The notes beneath the pieces were generated by a model. It ran no database searches. It was not told the origin of the DNA and saw nothing but the letters and a program-made list of their open reading frames with translations. The translations under genes and the position numbers were made by a program. Positions 56,129-64,000 of a DNA stretch of 64,000 nt are shown in pieces. Each line of letters starts with the position of its first letter. Positions within the stretch are counted from its first letter, which is position 1. The DNA is taken from assembly GCF_040412425.1 (NCBI RefSeq), contig NC_089742.1, forward strand, positions 73,827,625-73,891,624, in the 5' to 3' direction. This stretch comes from Macrobrachium rosenbergii (lineage: Eukaryota; Arthropoda; Malacostraca; Decapoda; Palaemonidae).

Positions 56129-56445
56129 CAGTAAACCCCCCGTATTTGCGGATTTCTCTGTGGAACGTATCTACCCATTATTTGCGGAAAATTTGCCCAT
56201 TCGCAATATTTTTCACCGAGAAATATTCACTAATCACTGCATTTTCATATAATTTTCATGACTAAATGCACTTTTTGTAATAAAACTATTGAAATACTCA
56301 TGTATAAGGATTTTTAGAGTTTTTTTTTTTAAACTATCAAAATAGGCAGTTCTAAATGTTTTTTGAGGAGTTTTAAGTATTCATGGATTTTAGCTATTCG
56401 CGGGGTGGGTGCGGTACGCATACCCCGCGAATACGGGGGTTACTG
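56129..56445 (+). mobile_element. pogo/Tigger-type MITE P1, copy 1, in DIRS-B
   Basis: 317 bp with ends CAGTAAACCCCCCGTATTTG and CGAATACGGGGGTTACTG and a TA duplication on both sides (56127-56128, 56446-56447). CAGT ends and TA duplication are the hallmarks of pogo-group Tc1/mariner elements. A second, partial copy lies at 63410-63592. Confidence 0.88.
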
Positions 56446-56547
56446 TAAGCCCAAATCGCAAGTTAGATCTCGCTCAAATCTTCAGTTCCAATCTAGATCC
56501 TTCTCGAAGAACTCCTCCAAGCTGCCTGTCGGGAATTTCCTTGACAG

Positions 56548-57216
56548 ATGTCACTGTATATTCATTGTACCGATAGACTGCACGATCAACCCACGAACTA
56601 TGAAAGTGACTTACCCCCATGCAAGGACAAACGAGTCGCGTATCAAGTTTTCTCAATTTATTTACAAAAACAAAACCATCTCGACCATCATCCTTACATA
56701 ACAATCACACAAACCCTCAAAAAATGTATTAACGAACTTACAACCTCCGCACCCGTAACATGACACACGTGGGTTACACAACTGCCCCCAACTCCAAAGA
56801 AACCACTGGAACCTAACCACAGTGCCACCGCAGTACACAAACGCCTAAACAGTTAGTCTTACCCAATCACTCTCACTACAATTACATAGGAGCACTTGCA
56901 GTTGCTAATTTTCCACAACCTTCAAGAGCCCAGCCCACATGTCTGCCACGAACAGGATTCCTGGAATGACACGAGCGAGACTATCGCACGACAGTCTCAC
57001 TTCCCTGTCCAGGTGGTTGCTAACTGGGTCAATTCATTTTTATGTACTTGGGCTTAAGGACTTCAAACTTACAACAAACCATTCAAACAAGCAATTAGAC
57101 AAAATATGGCGTTGCATACTGCGGCCCGTACGTGCATTTCAGCAAAATGTGCAATAATAGTCGTGTTTATGACGTGCCTTGTTCTGTAAGTTTCCACCAT
57201 TCTGTCAAACTTGTAG
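56548..57216 (-). mobile_element. LTR-like retroelement segment inserted in DIRS-B
   Basis: Read on the - strand, TGTTACGGGTGCGGAGGTTG (from 56760) opens an LTR-like stretch with TTTGTAAATAAATTGAGAAA (polyadenylation-like) and ends CAGTGACA at 56548. Just upstream on that strand lies GGAGTTGGGGGCAG, a polypurine-tract-like run. So this looks like a 3' internal end plus 3' LTR, truncated near 57216. DIRS-B coding text is absent across it and resumes after. The family is not assigned. Confidence 0.5.
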
Positions 57217-58790
57217 AAACGGCGGGAGTTTGAAGCAAAAAAATCCTGTGCACTGAATATTTTTTCGCGACACTGCCATCCAAGAAGTGAACCAGAAGTC
57301 CTTTGTGCCCCAGTAGGAGCCAAACTTCTCTTTTTCCGGGGGAAGTGGGAGTGCAGGGGAGCAGACCAATCGATCGTCAAGGTGGTAAAAGAGGGCTACT
57401 GCATCCTGTTCTTTCGAGAGCCCTACTTTAGTGGCCTCTCTCATCGCCTTGACAGCCTACTGAAGAGACTCGGAGAAACATTTGGCCCTTTCGAAGGAAG
57501 TGTTCTTCTCAGAGCCATAGAGGAAGTCAAGGATGTTCACTCCCAGGGCTTCTGCAATCGTCTGTTTGTAGTCCCCAAAGTGTCAGGTTGGAGAACGGTC
57601 CTAGACATAAGCGCCCTCAATCACTTCGTAAGGAAGACAAAGTTCAAGATGGAGACGAACCAGTCGGTCATGACTTCCATTCACCCAGGCGATTAGAGGA
57701 TCACGTTGGATATGCAAGATGCATACTTTCATATCCCCACTCCAATTTCCAGGAAGTATCTCGGGTTCGTCTTCCAGGGAAAAGTCTAATAACTGTTTTG
57801 GTGTCTCTGCTTTGGCTTCTCCATGACCCCTCAAGTATTCTCTCAAGTCCTCTCCCCTCTCGCCAAATGGCTCCACCTAGTCGGCATAAAGATCAGCCTT
57901 TACCTGGACAACTGGCTTCTTCAATCCCCTTCAAGAAGAGGTGCACAAAGGACCTTCAGACAACTCTCCAACTTTCTCAAGATCTAGGAATTCTTTTAAA
58001 TCTCCAACTTTCTCAAGATCTAGGAATTCTTTTAAATCTCCAACTTTCTCTAGATCTAGGAATTCTTTTAAATCTCCAGAAGTCCCAGTTAGCCCCTACA
58101 CAGGAGATTCTTTATTTGGGGATGATTCTCAGCTCTTGGACTTTTCATGTTCTTCCGTCCACCAAGAGAATCACAGACTGCCTCCAGACTATTCACAGTT
58201 TCCTCGCCCTTTCATCCTGTTTGGTCTGTCAGTGGATGAGCCTTCTAGGGACTCTATCGTCTATCGAGACCTTCGTCAAGTTGGGCAGACAGCACACGAG
58301 ATCTCCAATTCTACCTCAAAGCCAACTGGGACAGGAAGACTTAACCGGACTCTGTCGTCTTTCCCATCACTCAGGAGATAAAATCGGACCTCCAATGGTG
58401 GCTGTCCGAAGGAAGACTTTCGCAAGGAAGATCTCTTCACCCTCCAGGCCCTGACCTAGACCCAGGAGGAAAGCAATCTTCATATCAATGTAAAGGAACT
58501 GAAGGCCATCCATCTAGGTCTCCAGCATTTCTCAGCCTCAACTCACAACAAGACAGAGGTTGTTCATGCGGACACCACCACCGCTCTGTCGTATATCAAA
58601 AAACAAGGGGCCAGACTGCCTACAACCTTCTATTTTGGGCGCACCAATATCAAGTGATGTTGGTCACTCGTTTCATTCAGGGAAATTAAACGTCCTGGCG
58701 GATGAGTTGAGCCGTCAGAAGCAGGTCATTCCTACCGAGTGGACCTTGGACTACAGGATCTGTGTCGACCTTTGGAGATTGTAGGGCAAC
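57217..58790 (+). pseudogene. DIRS-B reverse transcriptase and RNase H
   Basis: RT opens with KEGYCILFFREPYFSGL, then SQGFCNRLFVVPKVSGWRTV, FKMETNQSVMTSI and, after a stop, DMQDAYFHIPTPISRKYLGF. A 36-bp unit (57966-58073) is present three times in frame. RNase H follows with HINVKELKAIHLGLQHFSAS and ADTTTALSYIKKQGA, and the region ends FIQGKLNVLADELSRQ. Several frame changes and stops occur. It reverse-transcribes the DIRS RNA in intact relatives. Confidence 0.85.
57966..58073 (+). repeat. 36-bp x 3 tandem repeat in DIRS-B RT
   Basis: Three units of CTCCAACTTTCTCAAGATCT plus AGGAATTCTTTTAAAT. The third unit has one C-to-T-type change. The length is a multiple of three, so the frame is not disturbed. 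Confidence 0.95.
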
Positions 58791-60500
58791 TTGTCCCTAG
58801 ACTTGTTTGCCACCTCAAGAAACAACTGGGTCCCTCTCTTCTGCTCTCCAGCACCGGATCCCCTGGCATGGGTAACGGACGCTATGCTCCTAGACTGGTC
58901 GGGCCTGGACCTTTATGCCTTCCAACACTTCAGCTTGGTGAGGGAAGTCCTGAACAAGTTCATGTCACACTGCAATATCTCATTGACACTTGTAGCACCG
59001 TTCTGGCCCACAAAGGAATGGCTCCTGGACCTTCTACGTCTTCTGGCACACTTCCCAAGGCCTTCCCCAAAGACCGTGACTACTCAAACAACCTCACTTC
59101 AAGAGATACAGGCAGTCCCGGTTCCTCGACGGTTCCGCTCTGACGTTCCTGAGTTACTGGCGGGCTTTTCAAATATATTCATCAGAAATTATTTCATGGC
59201 TTCAACGCATGTTCGGGGATTACGACGCGTAAATGCGCTTCGATCCGACGGAAGAAATATGGCCCCAAAATGGCAGAATAATCATAATTTGAAGGTTCTT
59301 TTGATGTAAAACTCAATAATAATGCAGTTTACATCGTTTTCAATGCACCCAGAGCATTAAAGTAAGGTTTTCTTATGATTTTTGACGATTTTCGGTAGAT
59401 GTTCGGCTTACGCTGATTTTCGGTTACGACGTGGCGCAAGAACGGAACCCCTTCAAAACACCGCCTGTAGCAACAAAGGTCAACTCTTTTCTGACAGGCT
59501 TCAGACTGTCAGGAAACTCGTCAGAGTGAAAAGGTATTTCAAGAGCAGCTGCAGAAGCTATTGTGAAGTGCAGACGACAATCTACTTGCAACGTTTACCA
59601 GTCAAAGTGGACAGTGTTCCGTCAATGGTACCTCAGACATCACATCTCGTCTTCTGAGACATCTTTAACCCAGACTGCGAATTTTTTCCTTTACCTGAGG
59701 ACCTCTAGGAGTCTATCCTCATCCACCATTAAAGGATAACGAACGATGCTTACCTCGGTTTTTAAACACAAGATGTATGGATCTTTCACCTAACCAGGAT
59801 CTTAATGACCTCTTTAAGTCATTCGACACTTCCAAGCAGAAGAAATCTGATTTAGTGTCTTGGAACTTGGATGTAGTCCTCAAGTGGCTTACGGGTCCTC
59901 TTTGAGCCACTCGGTTCCACTTCCCTCAAGACCCTCTTTCTAGCAGCCCTGGCTACGGCCAAATGTGTAAGTGAACTGCACTTGATTAATAAGAGGGTGG
60001 GCTTCTCCCAAGGAGATGCAGTGCACTATTTCACCTTAGGCTTCTTAGCCAAGAATGAGGATCCTTCTAAGCCTCGCTCCTTCCATATTGAGAATTTAAT
60101 GGATATCCTGGGCCCGGATGAAGAGGAGAGGGTTCTTTGCCCAGTCAGAGCCCTGAGGTAATATTTGCATAGGACCTAGATCTGAGGACCTGCTAGCAAC
60201 CTCTGCTGTTCTGTCAAGAATCCTTCTCATCCTCTTTCAAAGAATGCCCTATTGTTCTTTACTGAGACCTAATCTCCAAAGCGCATTCCCGGATTCAGGA
60301 AGACTCTTTTCCTTTGATCAAAATTAGAGCTCATGAAGTCAGAGCAGTGGCTACCTCTCTCGCCTTCAAGCACAATTTATCCTTCTCATCCATTCTTCAG
60401 TCGACCTTTAGGAGGTGCAAGTTGATCTTCACGTCTCATTACTTGAAAGAAGTGGAAACAGTACTGTATTTGAAAACTGCAGCACCCTCGGACCATTAAC
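58790..60500 (+). pseudogene. DIRS-B tyrosine recombinase region
   Basis: LSLDLFATSRNNWVPLFCSP, AFQHFSLVREVLNKF and LVAPFWPTKEWLLDLL lead in. A MITE interrupts at about 59196-59455. Then come an N-terminal core-binding block (STIKGYRTMLTSVFKHKM) and the catalytic domain: TLFLAALATAKCVSEL, FLAKNEDPSKPRSFHIENL, VLCPVRAL, KIRAHEVRAVATSLAFK (H-x-x-R) and FTSHYLKEV (Tyr nucleophile). The first catalytic Arg is Cys (TGT at 59964-59966) in AKCVSEL. This enzyme would insert the circular DNA copy; here stops break it too. Confidence 0.85.
59196..59455. mobile_element. pogo/Tigger-type MITE in the DIRS-B recombinase
   Basis: GATTACGACGCGTAAATGCG at the left and GATTTTCGGTTACGACGTGG then GCAAGAACGGAACCCC at the right are typical of Tigger-derived non-autonomous elements, whose arms repeat TACGACG / CGTCGTA words. 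DIRS-B recombinase text is interrupted here. Exact ends are uncertain. Confidence 0.6.
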
Positions 60501-60559
60501 AGTGGCTGGCATGGTATTGGGGGAAGAAGCATAGGAGAGATCCTGTCTCTCCGCCTTGA

Positions 60560-60984
60560 TGCAGGGTGTCGAGATTTTGGGAAGCCGGGGGATACTTTTA
60601 AGTAGTGCCTGGAGTGCCCACCAGTTCTTTGGATGGGTAGTGGTCTGTTGTGTCAAGGTGGGTGACTGTTATCTGGTTGTTGGTTTGTGGTACTGTGCCC
60701 AGGGCAAGGGCAACTTTTTCCTGCATACGTCTTGTCAGCGATCAGGCATATCCTCCGCTGCAAGGCTTCCACTGATGTAGAGGTGCGTCTCAGCTCACTG
60801 CCGCACCACTGCAGGTTAAGATGAGCACCAATCAGAGGCAGTATTCACCTACAGTAGCTCTCTTACCAGGTAAGGAAGCAACAAGCATTGTTTCAATGCT
60901 AGCCATCCTTTCTAGTTCGTCATTACCACACTTAATGTTTGGAAGTAGAACTGTCCAATCACCCGACCCCCCCTTGCAATGTGG
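60560..60984 (+). other. DIRS-B 3' non-coding region, shared with DIRS-A
   Basis: Homologous to 42340-42805: CGAGATTTTGGGAAGC, GGTACTGTGCCCAGGGCAAG, ACCACTGCAGGTTAAG and AAGCATTGTTTCAATGCTAG all match. It ties DIRS-A and DIRS-B to one family. Confidence 0.8.
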
Positions 60985-61118
60985 GACTTAGCTAAGTAAT
61001 TGCTTGGTAAGTATTTTTATAATACTAAGTAATTGCTTGGTAAGTTACTTATATAAAAATAACATTTTTATAATAAAATAAAGTTTTATTTATACTTGCC
61101 AAGTAATTACTGAATCAG
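60985..61118. repeat. DIRS-B internal complementary region (partly duplicated)
   Basis: CTAAGTAATTGCTTGGTAAG appears twice (about 60983 and 61025), then TTACTTATATAAAAATAACA and ATACTTGCCAAGTAATTACT. This is the fused image of the two element ends, with a local duplication at its left side. Confidence 0.8.
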
Positions 61119-61356
61119 AGCCCTCCCTCCTCCCCTTTTTTCATGGCCTTTGCAGCAATAAATCAGAATGGTGCTGCTGGCAGTAAGTCGCTCCCACACT
61201 CCCATTGCAGTGGGTGGGACCTGTCACCCCCGCTTTGCAACTGATGCTTTACTGTGAATTTTGAATTTAGGATGCTGTGCGAGCATAATCGTTAGCTAAG
61301 TAATTACTAGGTAAGTATATATAGATATAAACTTTATTACAAAAATGTCATTTTTA
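61119..61356 (-). repeat. DIRS-B right inverted terminal repeat
   Basis: Complement of 53605-53790, extended outward by TATAGATATAAACTTTATTA. Confidence 0.88.
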
Positions 61357-62360
61357 ACTTACAAAGACAACTATTCAAGGTTTTCTAGTGCAGGGTGCGA
61401 GAACATACTTTAAAATGTTAAAAATCTGGCAACTCATTCTTTGGAAAACCAGATTATTATGCAATTTCAGAAATTGCCCATTCTGAAGATATCTGATTCA
61501 TAAAAAATTTCAGATAATGTAGGACTCAATGAAGGCTGCTTCAGTCCACTTGTCTTCTAGAAGATATCTGCCAGTCAACTTAGGTTTGTGGTATCACATT
61601 TTCAAAGCTTAGCTTTTCCAGTCAAGCTTGATAGTTAGTTTCCCGTACTCGAGACTCTAAATGGAGGACAATACAGACCAATTATTTCTGTGAGGCTGGG
61701 ATACTTGTTCTTGTATTCTGATTGGAAGATATAGTGATGTCTTTCTTGGAAATGACTATGGTATGCTTAATGCTTTCATCTTTGCTTGCTGTAGCTGACA
61801 TAATGCAAATAACAGAAAACAAGTACAATACTGTACAGGAGAAATTTTGCCAGAAATCATCAAAATATAACAATGCTGATTCACATGTCTGTAGAAGCAG
61901 ACGGCAAGAATTCTGGCTCAATTGTTTACATTCCAACACCACCTGGTGGGAAAACAAACGACTGCAGATAGTCCTAACAGGTCAGCCAAGCATAATTTGA
62001 ATTTTTTTAATGCCGATTGTACCTGATGGCATGAAGATGTAAGCTAACTTTAACAGTAAGACTCATTCTAAATAATATTCTCTTTTGTACTGTTATGTCT
62101 AATAATCATACTCAGACTCAACAAAGCTTCCACAGTACTGAAATTTTTTTGCTTTTTAATGGCTGACAGGCATATGCATCATAAAACACATCTTTCACTG
62201 ATTGGTTACATCCAGAAAGTATCAATGCACTCGGTAAAATTGATCACTGTGTGATCAGTCGCTTGTTTGAATTATATGTGGGTGTTTGTGATACGCAATG
62301 TGTTACCCCAAGCATGTGGCTTTTGTTGCAGTGCCTGCAGCTTTGCAGGTGTTGTCAGTT
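61357..62360. other. unassigned, presumed UBE2J2 intron
   Basis: No exon or repeat recognised. Overlapping open frames of about 90 codons at 61682-62000 on both strands have no known domain. Confidence 0.35.
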
Positions 62361-62730
62361 GTGAGCATGTTGCTGTGTATTATTTGTATGACCCCACCCC
62401 GTCCTATGAGGGCGAGGAAGGTGTTGACCCTTCAACAGAAACTAGAAATCAAGAGAATTGAAATAAATTGGTCTATGGCACATATCATGGAGGAGTACGG
62501 CATTGTGCAGTTAACCTTACACGATATTAAAACTTCCCAGGACAAGCTGAAGAAGTATGCAATGGACTTTGGGAAGAAGACATCCAAGAGTCAGGCTCAC
62601 AAGATCATGGCAAAAGACCAACGGAAGATATTGAACAGTTGACCTTGATCTGGTTTTCTTAGCAAATGGCAGATGGCAAGCACGTTAGTAGTGCTGAGTT
62701 GAAGGGGATGATACTCTTCAGCTCATCACT
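62361..62730 (+). pseudogene. pogo/Tigger transposase N-terminal fragment
   Basis: After MTPPRPMRARKVLTLQQKLE the text gives IMEEYGIVQLTLHDIKTS and KSQAHKIMAKDQR, the first CENP-B/pogo helix-turn-helix (DNA-binding) domain. Past a stop another frame reads QMADGKHVSSAELKG, matching the start of the second HTH. The DDE catalytic domain is absent. In this family the protein binds the element ends and cuts them; this is a dead 5' fragment. Confidence 0.7.
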
Positions 62731-62769
62731 AACTGGTGGGCACCTCTCCAACATAACTGAGAACTGATT

Positions 62770-62960
62770 AAAAAGGGGTTCTGTTCCGACGGTGTGACGA
62801 TAAGCGAAAATCGCCGATTCTTGGTTATCGGCTCCTCTGTTGGGCGCCAATATGCGATTATTGGCACCGATAAGGGGAAATCTGCGAATATCGGCACTCA
62901 AGTGCCGAAAAACCGGATCACTGATAACCAAGCCCGCCAATAACTGGGAACTGCCTGTAT
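62770..62960. mobile_element. pogo/Tigger-like non-autonomous repeat
   Basis: GGGGTTCTGTTCCGACGG at the left and GCCAATAACTGGGAACTGCC at the right enclose repeated CGATTATTGG / GGTTATCGG words in both orientations. It directly follows the transposase fragment and may be part of the same decayed element. Confidence 0.5.
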
Positions 62961-63409
62961 TTCTGTTCTTGAACTAAAATTAGCAACAATCCCTGAGCAA
63001 TTTATGGACAAAATATATGCATTAATATAAATGTTTTCACTTTTTGCTTTTGCTTTTTAATAGTTCAAATACCAAATGTACACCTTAAACTATCATCCTA
63101 TACCAAATATACCCTAAACTATCATATAAAACACTTTAATATCATTTCAAAGTCATCTTACAAAATTTTACTCTTAAAAATTTATGGCTTCCAGCCAAGT
63201 GTGAAAACTATTCAAGCTACCCCTATATTCAGGTACATCCATTTTCTCTCATACAGTATTGAAGCATTCCCACTTTCTTTTTTAGTACATAGGGGAAACA
63301 CTGGGAAGTTAAGTACTGTACAGTACCTAAATATTTAATATGCATTGAAAAAAAATACAATTTTGCTGTGTTTACATTAACATTAATATTTGAAAATTAG
63401 TAAATCATT

Positions 63410-63592
63410 TTATTATAAAAAAAATGTATTTAATAATGAAAATAACATAAAAGCACAGTAATTAGTGAATATTTCTTGACAAAAAAATCCGTGAAATACC
63501 AAATTTTTCACGAATAATTCAGGGATAAATTCCACAGAAACAAATAGGTGAAGCCGCGAATCCCGAAACGCAAATGCGAGGGGGTTGACTGT
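63410..63592 (-). mobile_element. pogo/Tigger-type MITE P1, copy 2 (one end only)
   Basis: Matches the reverse complement of 56129-56300: AATTAGTGAATATTTCT, ATTCCACAGA and the terminal GAGGGGGTTGACTGTA. The other end is missing. Confidence 0.75.
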
Positions 63593-64000
63593 AATTGTAA
63601 AATTCCCCAGCAAATATCAAAAAGTGTTTTTGCTGTTGCCCCTCTGTCCCCAGGCCACCTGCACAGATGAACATATGAAAATTAAATTCTCATTTATCCA
63701 TAACTGTACAATTACCCAACAAATTGATATGTAAATTACTGTAATTTGCATATGTAAAAATTAAATTCTCATACCCGCAATTGTAAAATTCCCCAGCAAA
63801 CTGATACGTATATTACAAAATTATTTAAGTAATAATAAAGTTCTCATTTACCCACAATTGTAAAATTCCCTAGCAAATATAGTCAAAAGTGTAAACATGT
63901 TTGAACTATTCCCCCTTTGTCCCTGGGCCTATACAGAATTCTCTCTGTCTCTCTCTCTCTCTCTCATATAAAAATGAGAATCACATTTACCCATAATTGT
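63593..64000. repeat. degenerate tandem repeat with TCTC microsatellite
   Basis: Words AATTGTAAAATTCCCCAGCA and AAATTCTCATTTACCCATAA recur at about 63596, 63690, 63778, 63858 and 63985, giving diverged units of roughly 80-130 bp that run off the window. A short (TC)n run is at about 63946-63966. Confidence 0.65.

Larger units (their letters stand above)
53590..61356 (+). mobile_element. DIRS-B: near-complete DIRS retrotransposon
   Basis: About 7.8 kb, in the presumed UBE2J2 intron and opposite to that gene. The left inverted repeat (53605-53790) is complementary to 61125-61320. The order is ORF1/Gag, RT-RNase H, tyrosine recombinase, internal complementary region, right repeat, the canonical DIRS layout. 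It carries two MITEs (56129-56445, about 59196-59455) and an LTR-like segment (56548-57216). Coding parts have several stops and shifts. Confidence 0.9.

Noticed and set aside
61682..62000. Overlapping frames of about 90 codons on both strands as candidate UBE2J2 exons
   Set aside because: Neither contains UBC-fold motifs such as the catalytic Cys region, and no fitting splice sites were seen.

Overview
This is a repeat-dense animal nuclear region. The gene structure (short coding exons with GT..AG introns), very long TA and TC/GA microsatellites, tRNA-derived SINEs, Penelope, BEL/Pao, Ty3/gypsy (CsRn1-type) and DIRS retroelements, and pogo-like MITEs together suggest an arthropod, most likely a decapod crustacean. 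The species assignment is inference. There are no bacterial genes, rRNA genes, CRISPR arrays or operons.

Only two host genes are supported. The first is a muscle LIM protein (Mlp84B/CRP type) on the + strand, whose last four coding exons lie at 8808-8962, 17572-17698, 21764-21901 and 22276-22340. Earlier exons must lie left of the window, so roughly 1-22 kb is intron filled with repeats. The second is the terminal coding exon of a tail-anchored ubiquitin-conjugating enzyme of the UBE2J2 type on the - strand (52709-52479). Its catalytic-domain exons must lie beyond the right edge, so roughly 52.7-64 kb is probably its intron.

Layout. 1-8.8 kb: two long fold-back inverted repeats (1794-2816 and 6371-7351), a SINE with a perfect 14-bp target duplication, and copies of a ~300-bp dispersed repeat. 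9-22 kb: MITEs, a decayed Penelope element, a non-LTR RT tail and hAT-like elements between the LIM exons. 23.6-24.4 kb: a degenerate minisatellite. 24.6-51.3 kb: a nested stack of retroelements. A decayed BEL/Pao element (24.6-29.2 kb, tRNA-Lys-type PBS) is followed by a second LTR element, called host element H here (about 29.2-48.66 kb). H is split three times: by gypsy copy 1 (30321-35379) in its protease, by DIRS-A (about 37355-43120) in its integrase, and by gypsy copy 2 (43483-48002) after the integrase. At each break the H reading frame resumes on the far side. Right of H lies a BEL LTR fragment and then a - strand DIRS-C fragment. 53.6-61.4 kb: DIRS-B, with inverted terminal repeats, gag, RT/RNase H and tyrosine recombinase, itself carrying two pogo-type MITEs and an LTR-like fragment. 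62.3-62.7 kb: a pogo/Tigger transposase fragment. 63.4-64 kb: a second copy of one MITE and a degenerate tandem repeat.

All transposon genes seen here are broken (stops, frameshifts, lost catalytic residues). The interest lies in the insertion history, the DIRS end structure, and hairpin-forming intronic repeats, rather than in a new protein system.
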